Shown: positions 54,590-63,380 of the stretch, piece after piece
Layout: every line of letters starts with the position of its first letter
Position numbering within the stretch: position 1 is the stretch's first letter
Assembly: GCF_002204795.1 (NCBI RefSeq)
Contig: NZ_NIXO01000010.1
Location: 1 to 64,000, forward strand
Source: Pseudomonas sp. K2I15
GTDB lineage: Bacteria; Pseudomonadota; Gammaproteobacteria; Pseudomonadales; Pseudomonadaceae
Length of the DNA stretch: 64,000 nt
Direction: 5' to 3'
The notes under the pieces: model-generated
Seen by the model: only the letters and a program-made list of their open reading frames with translations
What the model was told of the DNA's origin: nothing
Database searches by the model: none
Position numbers and translations under genes: made by a program

Positions 54590-56752
54590 ATGAAATTCAA
54601 CTCATTGCAGACTCGAATTTGTTTCACTGCGGGCCTTTGTTTATTTATATCATCGGCCAGTCTGGTCCTCTACGGGGTCTTCTCCGCCAGCGCAAACCAG
54701 AAGTACGTCACCGGAGAAGTTTCCACGCAGATTGAAAACTCAACGATACGCGAAGTGCAAAACCTTGCGGAGTCGCGGGCGAATGCTATCCAGGCAAAAT
54801 TGCAAAATGCCCTGGATTCGGCGCGAACCCTGGCCAATGCATTCGCGGCCAGCAAGACCGCGCAAAGCCCACTGTCGTTAGGCCGCGAACAGATCAATAC
54901 GATGTTGCTCAGCGTGCTTAAGGACAACCCCGACTTCAACGGCACTTATTCCTGCTGGGAGCCGGATGCACTGGACGGCCAGGATCAGGCGTTTCGCAAT
55001 GGCGAAGGCGGCAATAACCCATTGACCGGGCGCTTCACGCCTTACTGGACACGCAGTTCGGACGGCCATATCGCGGTTCAACCCTTGGTGGAATATGACT
55101 CCCAGGCTCGTCATCCCAATGGCGTGCCCAAAGGTGGCTGGTACACGGGGCCCCGCGACACTCAGAAAGAAAGCGTCCTGGACCCCATTCCTTATGTCGT
55201 TCAAGGCAAGAACGTCTGGCTGACCACGCTTTCAGTGCCGATCACAGCCAATGGCAAGTTTTATGGCGTAGTCGGCGCTGACTTCGATATTGCCTTCATC
55301 CAGAAACTCAGCGAACAAATGTCAGCCGAGCTTTACGGTGGCAAAGGCTCCGTCTCGATCCTGAGCAATCAGGGGCTGGTCGTTGCAGACAGCGCGCGCA
55401 CCGATCTGATCGGCCAACCCTTGAAGGGGTTACTGCCCGAGACCTGGGAAAAAACCCTCGCCGATATCCAGAGCGCGCGCGGTGTCGGACAACTCAACAA
55501 GGACAGTCAGAACATCGAAGTGTTGATGCCTATTCAGTTGGGCCGCACCGGCAAGCCATGGGCCATATTGATTCGTCTGCCCAAGGCCGTGGTGATGAGC
55601 CACGCGATTGCCCTGGAGCAGGAGATGCAATCGCGCAGTGTCAGCAACAGTGTCTGGCAGGTGTCAGTGGGCGTTGTCATTTCCTTGCTGGCCCTGGTAG
55701 CCCTGTGGTTTGCCACCGCAAAAATTGTCGGGCCGATTCGTGAAGCCGCCGCGCTGGCGGCGAGCATCAGCCTGGGTGATTTCTCACGCCGCCTGGTTCA
55801 GAAGTCCGAAGATGAAGTCGGGCAATTGTCTTTTGCCCTGAACGATATGTCAGAAAGCCTGCAACGCCAGGTCAGAATCGCCGAGCGCATTTCCGAAGGT
55901 GACCTGGATCTGGACGTCCGTCTTTCATCACCCCAGGACTCCCTTGGCAAATCACTGGAGAAAATGGTCACTAACCTGAATAACCTGATTTCGGAAGTCC
56001 AGGTCAGCGCCACTCAAATCACCGGTAGCTCCGCACAAGTCACTGAGTTGAGTCAGTCGCTGTCCGATGGCGCGTCGAATTCCGCCTCGTCGATTACCGA
56101 AATCAGCGCCGTGATGACGCAGATGGCGGCACAGACCACCGACAACGCCGCCAATGCCAAAAAGGCTGACGAGCAGTCCCAGGCGTCACGGGCCGACGCA
56201 GGCGAAAGTGACAAGTTAATGAGCGAGTTGATTGCCGCCATGGCCGAAATCGACAACTCAGGCAAAGACATCACCGCCATCATCACCACTATCGACAACA
56301 TCGCAGCCCAAACCAACCTGCTGGCGTTGAACGCCGCGATCGAGGCAGCCAGAGCCGGGGAGCTTGGCCGCGGGTTTGCGGTGGTCGCTGACGAAGTGCG
56401 CAGCCTGGCGGCTCGCAGTGCCGAAGCCGCTCAACAAACGGCGGCCTTGATAGCCGACTCTTCGGTCAAAACCCAACGCGGTATGATCATTGCGGGCCGT
56501 ACCGCCGACTCGTTGAGAAATATCGTCAGCGGAACCAGCGCTGTTTCAAGTCTGGTATCACTGATCTACCAGGCATCGAGCGAGCAGGCATCCGGCTTAC
56601 AACAGGCCAGCATCGGCCTTGAGCAGATCGATGAAGTCACTCAGCAGAATCAGACCAACTCACAGGAGTGCGCAGAGGCGGCCAGGAATCTGTCGGAACG
56701 AGCGAGTACGATGCAACGCGGTCTCGGCCGTTTCAAAGTCAAAAGCAGCTAG
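54590..56752 (+). CDS. Methyl-accepting chemotaxis protein with double-Cache periplasmic domain
   Basis: A 720-residue receptor. TM1 is at about 10-30. A dCache_1 domain follows (about 40-355) with [20 protein letters not shown] and [22 protein letters not shown]2 is at about 363-385. HAMP comes next, then the signalling hairpin [40 protein letters not shown]. dCache receptors often bind amino acids or other small solutes. There is no CheR pentapeptide. It lies 162 bases after the HD-GYP gene and is the last full gene before the right tRNA-Gly repeat. Confidence 0.94.
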   Translation: MKFNSLQTRICFTAGLCLFISSASLVLYGVFSASANQKYVTGEVSTQIENSTIREVQNLAESRANAIQAKLQNALDSARTLANAFAASKTAQSPLSLGREQINTMLLSVLKDNPDFNGTYSCWEPDALDGQDQAFRNGEGGNNPLTGRFTPYWTRSSDGHIAVQPLVEYDSQARHPNGVPKGGWYTGPRDTQKESVLDPIPYVVQGKNVWLTTLSVPITANGKFYGVVGADFDIAFIQKLSEQMSAELYGGKGSVSILSNQGLVVADSARTDLIGQPLKGLLPETWEKTLADIQSARGVGQLNKDSQNIEVLMPIQLGRTGKPWAILIRLPKAVVMSHAIALEQEMQSRSVSNSVWQVSVGVVISLLALVALWFATAKIVGPIREAAALAASISLGDFSRRLVQKSEDEVGQLSFALNDMSESLQRQVRIAERISEGDLDLDVRLSSPQDSLGKSLEKMVTNLNNLISEVQVSATQITGSSAQVTELSQSLSDGASNSASSITEISAVMTQMAAQTTDNAANAKKADEQSQASRADAGESDKLMSELIAAMAEIDNSGKDITAIITTIDNIAAQTNLLALNAAIEAARAGELGRGFAVVADEVRSLAARSAEAAQQTAALIADSSVKTQRGMIIAGRTADSLRNIVSGTSAVSSLVSLIYQASSEQASGLQQASIGLEQIDEVTQQNQTNSQECAEAARNLSERASTMQRGLGRFKVKSS

Positions 56753-56768
56753 GGTCTACACCTGCACT

Positions 56769-56951
56769 GTGGACGTTAACGATCGGAGGGTGATCCTGAC
56801 TGACTACAAAATCAGTTTTGCCCACGATGGACTGGAACAAGCGCTTTACATCAGCGCGCAAGATTGTGAAGAGGCACATACGTGGCGTTATATCGCAGAC
56901 AGCCTTGGGGGCTCCTGCCGAAGCGAGCCTCGTTTCCCGCTCCAAATATAG
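56769..56951 (+). CDS. Small ORF ending inside the tRNA-Gly repeat, possibly truncated
   Basis: About 60 residues from a GTG, with TDYKISFAHDGLEQALYISA and CEEAHTWRYIADSLGG. This resembles, from memory, the start of small Pseudomonas DUF6555-like proteins. Its last nine residues (SEPRFPLQI) are encoded by the tRNA-Gly-derived repeat, after which it stops. The RBS and start are uncertain; a GGAGG lies inside the frame. Its 3' part may have been lost at the recombination junction. Confidence 0.35.
   Translation: MDVNDRRVILTDYKISFAHDGLEQALYISAQDCEEAHTWRYIADSLGGSCRSEPRFPLQI
56924..56946 (+). repeat. Right copy of tRNA-Gly 3'-end direct repeat (att-like)
   Basis: CGAGCCTCGTTTCCCGCTCC plus three A matches 29548-29570 at 22 of 23 positions in the same orientation, 27,376 bases away. 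No other part of a tRNA surrounds it. It contains 17 of the 18 bases of the tRNA 3' end. Confidence 0.7.
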
Positions 56952-56984
56952 AAAAAGCGCCACTCATGGAGTGGCGTTTTTTTT
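56952..56984. terminator. Bidirectional intrinsic terminator
   Basis: CGCCACTC-ATG-GAGTGGCG (8-bp stem, 56958-56976) is flanked by five A on the left and eight T on the right. It can terminate the plus-strand transcript from the MCP side and the minus-strand ppk2 transcript. Confidence 0.85.
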
Positions 56985-57005
56985 ACGCGCTCATTTCGGC
57001 CTGTA

Positions 57006-57923
57006 TCAATAAACCTGAGGCACGATAAGTTCCGGTGGCGTTGGACTGCGGGAATAGTCCTCCTGCCTGACGCGTTGCGGCAGTTCGATGACCGGTAGCT
57101 CCACTTCTTCATAGGGCATCTGCCCGAGCAGGTGGTTGATGCAGTTGAGCCGGGCTTTTTTCTTGTCATCGGCTTGCACCACCCACCACGGCGCTTCGGC
57201 GATGTGGGTACGCTCGAGCATGATTTCCTTGGCCTTTGTATAAGCCTCCCAGCGCCGACGCGACTCCAGGTCCATGGGGCTGAGTTTCCACTGTTTGAGC
57301 GGATCGTGAATGCGACTAAGAAAGCGCAGATGCTGTTCCTGGTCGAAAATGGAGAACCAATACTTGATCAGCTGGATGCCGGAGCGGGCGAGCATGCGCT
57401 CGAACTCGGGTACGGTGCGGAAGAACTCCTCGTACTGGTCTTCGTTGCAAAACCCCATGACTTGTTCAACGCCCGCACGGTTGTACCAGCTGCGGTCAAA
57501 CAGCACGATTTCACCGGCGGCCGGCAGGTGTGAGACGTAGCGCTGGAAGTACCATTGCGTCTGTTCGCGGTCGTTGGGTGCAGGCAGCGCGGCGACGCGA
57601 CAGACTCGAGGGTTGAGGCGTTGGGTAATGCGCTTGATGACACCGCCTTTGCCGGCGGCATCCCGCCCTTCAAACAGAATCACGACTTTGTGGCCCGTCT
57701 TGACCACCCAGCTTTGCAGCTTCACCAGTTCGCCTTGCAGGCGGAACAGTTCGCTGAAATAAATCCTTCGAGCAGCCTTCTCGGCGCTTTCCTCAACGTG
57801 CTCATCAAACAGGGTGTTGAGGTCATGCCCGTCTTCGGATAACTCCAGTTCCAGTTCTTCGTCACTGTGATCAAGCAGCTCACGGTGGATGCGCTGTATC
57901 AAGGCGTCTTCGGTTGAGTGCAT
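57006..57923 (-). CDS. ppk2: Polyphosphate kinase 2 (PPK2)
   Basis: A 305-residue single-domain PPK2. Walker A is GRDAAGKGG with K92, and the Walker B/lid region is FDRSWYNRAGVE. An acidic N-terminal stretch (about 20-45) precedes the kinase domain. The family transfers phosphate between polyphosphate and nucleoside mono- or diphosphates. It is divergent from pstS, across a 189-base gap holding a Pho-box-like site, so both may be phosphate-controlled. Confidence 0.94.
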   Translation of the reverse strand: MHSTEDALIQRIHRELLDHSDEELELELSEDGHDLNTLFDEHVEESAEKAARRIYFSELFRLQGELVKLQSWVVKTGHKVVILFEGRDAAGKGGVIKRITQRLNPRVCRVAALPAPNDREQTQWYFQRYVSHLPAAGEIVLFDRSWYNRAGVEQVMGFCNEDQYEEFFRTVPEFERMLARSGIQLIKYWFSIFDQEQHLRFLSRIHDPLKQWKLSPMDLESRRRWEAYTKAKEIMLERTHIAEAPWWVVQADDKKKARLNCINHLLGQMPYEEVELPVIELPQRVRQEDYSRSPTPPELIVPQVY

Positions 57924-58046
57924 GGGAGGAACTCGCGTCGGGGAGGGGAGTGGCAGAGTGTTAGTCGCAACTTGTTACGAAGTAATTACACGCGCACGCG
58001 CTGCTGCGGAGGCGGTAAACGGGGACAAAAGCGCTTCGCCATTCAA

Positions 58047-58068
58047 TTTTCATAAAAACGTAACAAAC
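58047..58068 (+). promoter_or_regulatory. Pho-box-like PhoB site upstream of pstS
   Basis: TTTTCATAAAA followed by ACGTAACAAAC reads as two 11-base half-sites close to CTGTCAT/CTGTAACA-N-type Pho boxes. It ends 44 bases before the pstS ATG. The first half-site is the better match. Confidence 0.55.
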
Positions 58069-58112
58069 CTATTGCAGAGTGCGGGAGCCCGTTATCACAA
58101 GGAGTTTCCTTA

Positions 58113-59144
58113 ATGAAAAGCTTGATGAAGTCTGCTGCACTCGCCGTTGCGGTTTCTCTTTGTGCCAGTTCCATGGCGTTTGCTGAGGAAAGCGTTCGTC
58201 TGACAGGTTCCGGCGCCAGTTTCCCGGCACCGATCTACCTCACCTGGTTCAAGGATTTCAGCAAGAAAACCGCGGGTGTCACTGTGGATTATCAATCCAA
58301 GGGCAGTGGCGCAGGTGTGCAGGACTTCCTGAATAAAACCGTGGATTTCGCCGCCAGTGACTCGGCCATGAAAGATGAAGACATCGCCAAGGTTGCCGAG
58401 GGTGTGCAATTGCTGCCGATGACGGCGGGCGAAATCGTGCTGGCGTTTAACCTGCCGGGCAATCCTAAAGAGCTTAAGTTGCCTCGTGACGTTTACTCCA
58501 ACATCTTCCTGGGCAAGATCACCAAGTGGAACGATCCGCAGATCGTCGCAGCCAACCCGAGCCTGAAACTGCCTGATATGCCGATCACCGTTGTGGTGCG
58601 TGCAGACTCCAGCGGTACCACTGCGGTATTCACCAAGCACTTGGCGGCAATCAACCCGGCGTTCCAGAAGGACCTGGGTGAAGGCAACACCGTCAACTGG
58701 CCAGCCAGCGACAAATTCATCAAATCGCCGAAAAACGATGGTGTGACCGCCACCGTGCGCCAGACCCCAGGCGCAATCGGCTACATCGAATACGGTTTTG
58801 CCAAGCTGGCCAAAGTTGACTTTGCCCAACTGCAGAACAAAGCCGGCAAGTACGTTGTACCTAACGCCGAAAGCGGTGCCGAGGCCCTGGCAGCAGTGAA
58901 AATGCCGGAAAGCCTGGTGGCCTGGCTGCCGGATCCGGACGGTGCCAAGTCCTACCCGATCACTTCCTACACCTGGATGATCTTCCGCAAGGACAACGGA
59001 AACCCGGCCAAGGCCAAAGCCATGCGCGAAATGGTCGAATACAGCCTGACCGAGGGGCAGAAAATCGCTGACTCGATGGGTTACATCCCTCTGCCGCAAT
59101 CGGTTGTCGATCAGGTTCGCAAAGCGTCCGCCAACATCAAGTAA
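58113..59144 (+). CDS. pstS: Phosphate ABC transporter substrate-binding protein PstS
   Basis: A 343-residue PstS with a signal peptide of about 24 residues ending SSMAFA. The mature part has RLTGSGASFPAPIYLTWFKD, GSGAGVQDFL and RADSSGTTAVFTKHL, the phosphate-binding loops. It delivers phosphate to the membrane complex. AAGGAG lies before the ATG. It heads a pstSCAB operon downstream of a Pho-box-like site. Confidence 0.96.
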   Translation: MKSLMKSAALAVAVSLCASSMAFAEESVRLTGSGASFPAPIYLTWFKDFSKKTAGVTVDYQSKGSGAGVQDFLNKTVDFAASDSAMKDEDIAKVAEGVQLLPMTAGEIVLAFNLPGNPKELKLPRDVYSNIFLGKITKWNDPQIVAANPSLKLPDMPITVVVRADSSGTTAVFTKHLAAINPAFQKDLGEGNTVNWPASDKFIKSPKNDGVTATVRQTPGAIGYIEYGFAKLAKVDFAQLQNKAGKYVVPNAESGAEALAAVKMPESLVAWLPDPDGAKSYPITSYTWMIFRKDNGNPAKAKAMREMVEYSLTEGQKIADSMGYIPLPQSVVDQVRKASANIK

Positions 59145-59185
59145 CGCTCGTGAGGCCTCTCTCGGTGTACGCGCTCAGCCACGCC

Positions 59186-59200
59186 GGGGGAGTTTCCCCC
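59186..59200 (+). other. Hairpin between pstS and pstC
   Basis: GGGGGA-GTT-TCCCCC in the 74-base gap. There is no T-run. Such hairpins commonly protect the pstS message and lower expression of downstream genes. Confidence 0.5.
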
Positions 59201-59218
59201 CTGTTCCGGAACTAGCCA

Positions 59219-60184
59219 ATGAACTCACCTTTTGTCGTACCGGTTAACCCGGATTCCGCCTGCCAGCCGCCCTCTACAAAGGATTTCCTGGTTGATCGCA
59301 CCTTCCGTGCGCTTGCGCGAATAGGGGTGGTTCTGATTCTGGCGTTGGTCTTCGCCTTGGTCTTCGAGGTAGGACGCAAGGCCCTTCCAGGCATGGAAAA
59401 GCACGGTTTTGACGTGATTTTCGGCAGTGTCTGGGACGTTAATCAAGGCAAGTACGGCATTTTGCCGGCTATTTGGGGCACGCTGTACAGCGCCCTGATC
59501 GCGTTGCTGATCGCAGGCTTTTTCGGCGTCAGCATGGCGATTTTCCTGACCCAGGATTTCCTGCCGGCGAAGCTGGCAGCCGTGTTTCGTACCATCGTCG
59601 AATTACTCGCGGCCATCCCCAGCGTGGTGTATGGCCTGTGGGGCATCTACGTGGTGATCCCGGCGATTCGCCCGCTCACCGCGTGGTTGAACAGTGAACT
59701 GGGCTGGATACCTTTTTTCGGCACGTCCTTGAGCGGGCCGGGGCTGCTCCCTGCGGCGCTGGTATTGGCCATCATGATTCTGCCGACCATCGCCGCCGTT
59801 TCCCAGGACGCCCTCACCAGCGTACCGATGAAAACCAAGCAGGCCGCCTACGGCATGGGCACCACCCACTGGGAAGCGATTCTCAAGGTGATGGTGCCGT
59901 CTGCTGCCACGGGCATTTTCGGCTCCCTGGTCCTCGGCCTGGGCCGCGCGCTGGGTGAAACCATGGCGCTGGCCATGCTGGTGGGTAACGCAAACAACAT
60001 TTCGCTTTCTCTGTTTGCGCCGGCCAACACGTTGGCCGCCTTGTTGGCGCTGAACTTCCCCGAAGCCGGGCCCAACGAGATCGAGGTGTTGATGTATGCC
60101 GCACTGGTGCTGATGTTCATCACGCTGCTGGTGAACATCATCGGTTCGATGATCATGCTCTACGCCCAGCGGGGTACCAAATGA
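59219..60184 (+). CDS. pstC: Phosphate ABC transporter permease PstC
   Basis: A 321-residue permease of about six helices. It has VELLAAIPSVVYGLWGIYVV, the EAA-like loop KQAAYGMGTTHWEAILKVMV, and GLGRALGETMALAMLVGN. It is longer at the N-terminus than E. coli PstC by a short hydrophilic leader. Its end overlaps pstA by 4 bases (ATGA). It forms the pore with PstA. Confidence 0.95.
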   Translation: MNSPFVVPVNPDSACQPPSTKDFLVDRTFRALARIGVVLILALVFALVFEVGRKALPGMEKHGFDVIFGSVWDVNQGKYGILPAIWGTLYSALIALLIAGFFGVSMAIFLTQDFLPAKLAAVFRTIVELLAAIPSVVYGLWGIYVVIPAIRPLTAWLNSELGWIPFFGTSLSGPGLLPAALVLAIMILPTIAAVSQDALTSVPMKTKQAAYGMGTTHWEAILKVMVPSAATGIFGSLVLGLGRALGETMALAMLVGNANNISLSLFAPANTLAALLALNFPEAGPNEIEVLMYAALVLMFITLLVNIIGSMIMLYAQRGTK

Positions 60185-61077
60185 TGACTAACCTCACATC
60201 TCCTGTAGCCGCCGTCCCCAGCCTGCAGCGCAAGTTCGAAGGCCGCGCCCTGCGTAGCCTGGTGTTGACCACGCTGGTCTGGTTTGGCGCGCTGCTGGCT
60301 AGCGTGCCGCTGATTTCCGTGCTCTACATGCTGATCACGCGTGGCGGGGCACGGCTGAGCCTGGAGGTATTCACCGAACTGCCGCCCACCGGTTTCGAGA
60401 CGGGCGGCGGCTTCGGCAACGCGATGGCAGGCACCTTCGTCATGGTCGGTATCGCGGCCGCGATCGCGGTGCCGGTCGGCATCATGGCAGCCATCTTCCT
60501 GGCTGAACTGGGGCCCGACAGCAAGCTGGCAAACGCCGCGCGTTTTGCCGCCAAGATGCTCACGGGCCTGCCGTCCATTCTGGCCGGTGTATTTGCCTAC
60601 GCCCTGGTAGTCATGACCACCGGTACCTACTCGGCGCCGGCAGGTGGCGTGGCACTGGCGGTGCTGATGCTGCCCATCGTCGTGCTGACGGCTGAAGAGT
60701 CGATGCGGATGGTGCCCAAGATCATGAAGGACGCCGCCTACGGCATGGGCTGCACCCGCTCGCAGGTCATCTGGAAAATCATCCTGCCCACCGGCATGCC
60801 GGCGATCCTCACGGGCGTGATGCTGGCCGTGGCACGCGCTGCGGGCGAAACCGCGCCGTTGTTGTTTACCGCGCTGTTCAGTAACTACTGGATCTACCAC
60901 GACGGCAGCCTGGCGGTCATGAATCCGACGGCATCGCTTGCCGTGCTGATTTACAACTTTTCCGGCATGCCCTTCGACAACCAGCTCGAACTCGCCTGGG
61001 CAGCTTCGCTGGTGCTGGTGATGATCGTGCTGGTGGTGAACATTGTGAGCCGCATTTTCGGCAAGCCCAAGTATTGA
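60181..61077 (+). CDS. pstA: Phosphate ABC transporter permease PstA
   Basis: A 298-residue permease with KMLTGLPSILAGVFAYALVV, the coupling loop KDAAYGMGCTRSQVIWKIIL and ARAAGETAPLLFTALFSNYW. It is coupled to pstC by a 4-base overlap and followed by pstB after 19 bases. It belongs to the high-affinity phosphate importer. Confidence 0.95.
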   Translation: MMTNLTSPVAAVPSLQRKFEGRALRSLVLTTLVWFGALLASVPLISVLYMLITRGGARLSLEVFTELPPTGFETGGGFGNAMAGTFVMVGIAAAIAVPVGIMAAIFLAELGPDSKLANAARFAAKMLTGLPSILAGVFAYALVVMTTGTYSAPAGGVALAVLMLPIVVLTAEESMRMVPKIMKDAAYGMGCTRSQVIWKIILPTGMPAILTGVMLAVARAAGETAPLLFTALFSNYWIYHDGSLAVMNPTASLAVLIYNFSGMPFDNQLELAWAASLVLVMIVLVVNIVSRIFGKPKY

Positions 61078-61096
61078 GAACGGGAGCAACTGAACT

Positions 61097-61915
61097 TTGA
61101 ACGTATCAACTGCGCAAATAGCCGCTCCGTTTGTCACCCAGGAGCCTGTGGTCATGGACTGCAAGCTCGACAAGATTTTCTACGGCAACTTCATGGCGGT
61201 GCGTGACAGCCATGTGCCGATTGAGAAAAACAAGATCACCGGCTTTATTGGTCCTTCCGGCTGCGGCAAAAGTACCGTGTTGCGCAGCCTCAACCGGATG
61301 AACGACCTGGTGAAGGGTTTTCGCTTTGAGGGGCATGTGCATTTCCTCGGGCAAGACGTCTATGGCAAGGGCGTAGACCCGGTGGTCGTGCGTCGCTATA
61401 TCGGCATGGTGTTTCAGCAGCCGAACCCGTTCTCGATGAGCATCTTCGACAACGTCGCTTTCGGCCTGCGCCTCAATCGCTACAAGGGCGACCTGGGCGA
61501 CCGCGTCAAGCACGCCCTGCAAGGCGCCGCGCTGTGGGATGAAGTCAAGGACAAGCTCAAGGTCAGTGGCCTGTCACTTTCCGGTGGCCAGCAGCAACGG
61601 CTGTGTATTGCGCGTGCTATCGCCACCGAACCGGAAGTGCTGTTGCTGGATGAGCCCTGTTCGGCGCTCGACCCGATCGCCACTCGCCGGGTTGAAGAGT
61701 TGATGGTCGAGTTGAAGAAGGACTACACCATCGCCCTGGTGACCCACAATATGCAGCAGGCCATTCGCGTGGCTGACACGACCGCCTTTTTCTCGGTGGA
61801 TATTTCCCAGGGCTCGCGCACCGGCTACCTGGTTGAGATGGGCCCGACTGCCGAGATTTTCGGCAGCCCGCGCGAAAAAATGACCGAGGATTACATCAGC
61901 GGCAAATTCAGCTAG
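61097..61915 (+). CDS. pstB: Phosphate ABC transporter ATP-binding protein PstB
   Basis: A 272-residue ATPase. Walker A is GPSGCGKST, the Q-loop is [20 protein letters not shown], the signature [18 protein letters not shown], Walker [13 protein letters not shown], and the H-loop THNMQQA. It starts at TTG 61097 with GGGAG upstream; an ATG at residue 20 is a weaker alternative. No phoU follows, unlike classical pst operons, which suggests an additional pst copy. Confidence 0.94.
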   Translation: MNVSTAQIAAPFVTQEPVVMDCKLDKIFYGNFMAVRDSHVPIEKNKITGFIGPSGCGKSTVLRSLNRMNDLVKGFRFEGHVHFLGQDVYGKGVDPVVVRRYIGMVFQQPNPFSMSIFDNVAFGLRLNRYKGDLGDRVKHALQGAALWDEVKDKLKVSGLSLSGGQQQRLCIARAIATEPEVLLLDEPCSALDPIATRRVEELMVELKKDYTIALVTHNMQQAIRVADTTAFFSVDISQGSRTGYLVEMGPTAEIFGSPREKMTEDYISGKFS

Positions 61916-62019
61916 GCAGCACACGTCCGATCAAGGCCGTATGCCACCAATGCCGAAAAACGGCGTTGGCCGGCATCCGGTCGTTTTACTTTCTTATCTA
62001 CTGTTTCGCAGGGTCGCCA

Positions 62020-62718
62020 ATGTCTGCAACGCGTCGTCTTGATTTACCCGCGATTGAACGCGCACTGCGTAAGGTGCAGGGCCGTTTTGCCGAGCTCAGC
62101 CGGGACTTTACCGAGCAGCGTGACCCCTTGACCGACGAGGTGTTGCAGAATGTGCTTGAAGGCTATGCGCTGATTGATGACTATGTCGCACGCGGCGTCG
62201 ACCTGTTCGACCTTCAGCAACTGAACCTGATGCTGGAGATCAATGCCACCGTGCTCTGCGGCAAGGACCCGGTACGTCGACTGGAATACGCTCAGCACCT
62301 GGCGGCTACCGAGGAACACTTCTTCAACAATGTTGAGGGGGGAATAAAGGACTTGTACAACTGGTATTGCGCCTATCGCAGCGAGTCCGTCTGGAAGCGC
62401 GCGGCCGGTGTCTATGTGCGCATCCTCAGCAAACCGCAATTGTTCATTGAAGGTAACAACCGCAGCGGGTCGCTTATCGTCAGCTATTTGCTCATGCGTG
62501 CAGGCTTGCCGCCGTTTGTGCTGACGCTGGAAAACGCCGAGGGCTACTTCAACCCCTCATCGGTGATACGCAACTCCGCCAAGCATGGTGTAAAGGCTTT
62601 GTACGAATTGCCCAAGATCAAGAAAAAATATGCAGCCTTCCTGGAAGAGCAGGCGCCCGATCCCAAGGCGTTTTTCCTGGGCGAAACACCGCTGCCTGCC
62701 TATAAGGGAGGCCACTGA
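62020..62718 (+). CDS. Fic-motif-like protein lacking the catalytic His
   Basis: A 232-residue mostly helical protein. Residues 140-151, QLFIEGNNRSGS, align with the Fic motif HxFx[D/E]GN[G/K]RxxR. The catalytic His is Gln140, and Phe142, Glu144, Gly145, Asn146 and Arg148 are kept. It is followed by a hydrophobic helix as in Fic proteins. A Fic-fold origin is my inference from this motif. Without His it may bind but not AMPylate, or use other chemistry. ATG 62020 has a weak AGGG upstream. Its stop overlaps the HAD gene (TGATG), so the two work together. Confidence 0.6.
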   Translation: MSATRRLDLPAIERALRKVQGRFAELSRDFTEQRDPLTDEVLQNVLEGYALIDDYVARGVDLFDLQQLNLMLEINATVLCGKDPVRRLEYAQHLAATEEHFFNNVEGGIKDLYNWYCAYRSESVWKRAAGVYVRILSKPQLFIEGNNRSGSLIVSYLLMRAGLPPFVLTLENAEGYFNPSSVIRNSAKHGVKALYELPKIKKKYAAFLEEQAPDPKAFFLGETPLPAYKGGH

Positions 62719-63353
62719 TGAGCCGGTATCCAACCCTGCAGACATGCCGGGTTTACAGCGCGCGGGCGTGGCAGGCCATCAAGTCTTGCATGCCGGCACC
62801 CCTGTCCAGGCGCCCGCGCATCCGTATTTCGTTTGATATCGATGACACCTTGGCGTGTCAGCTCCACCACTGCGCTGTCGAACACAGCTGGCTGCCTGCC
62901 TGTATCCACCGGTGGCTGGGCGAGCCGTTGCGCATGGGCACACGCTCGCTGACCCGCGAGCTACGGCGCCAGGGCTGCAGTGTGTGGGTCTACACCTCGT
63001 CTGGTCGAACACCGTCCTACATCAAGCGTTGGTTGCTGCTGTACGGCATCCGTGTCGACGGCGTGGTAAACAGTGTGCTGCACAACCGCGCCCTGGCGGT
63101 GCATGGGTTGTTGAACTCGCCCTCGAAATTTCCGCCGGCATTCGACATCGACTTGCATGTCGATGATTCCGAAGGCGTGCAGCTTGAAGGCCATGATCAC
63201 GGCTTTCGCGTGGTTGTGGTGAACCCAGAGGATGAGCACTGGGCGCAGAGGGTCCTGGATGCCGTCGCTGAAGTCCAGGCGCAACTTGCCAGGCAGCAAC
63301 CGCTTAGGCATCCGCAACCGGTGCCACGACGCTCAGAAATTTTCTCCTCCTGA
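62718..63353 (+). CDS. HAD-superfamily hydrolase
   Basis: A 211-residue protein. HAD motif I is ISFDIDDTLACQ with D40 and D42. Motif II is in VWVYTSSGRTPSYI, motif III may be the Lys of NSPSKFPP, and motif IV is IDLHVDDSEGV. All four are in order, so a functional phosphatase is likely. An N-terminal extension of about 35 residues is unusual. Its ATG overlaps the Fic-motif gene's stop. The substrate is unknown; removal of a nucleotide or phosphate linked to the partner is only a guess. Confidence 0.8.
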   Translation: MSRYPTLQTCRVYSARAWQAIKSCMPAPLSRRPRIRISFDIDDTLACQLHHCAVEHSWLPACIHRWLGEPLRMGTRSLTRELRRQGCSVWVYTSSGRTPSYIKRWLLLYGIRVDGVVNSVLHNRALAVHGLLNSPSKFPPAFDIDLHVDDSEGVQLEGHDHGFRVVVVNPEDEHWAQRVLDAVAEVQAQLARQQPLRHPQPVPRRSEIFSS

Positions 63354-63380
63354 CGCTAAAGCGATCCCTGAACCTGTTGG

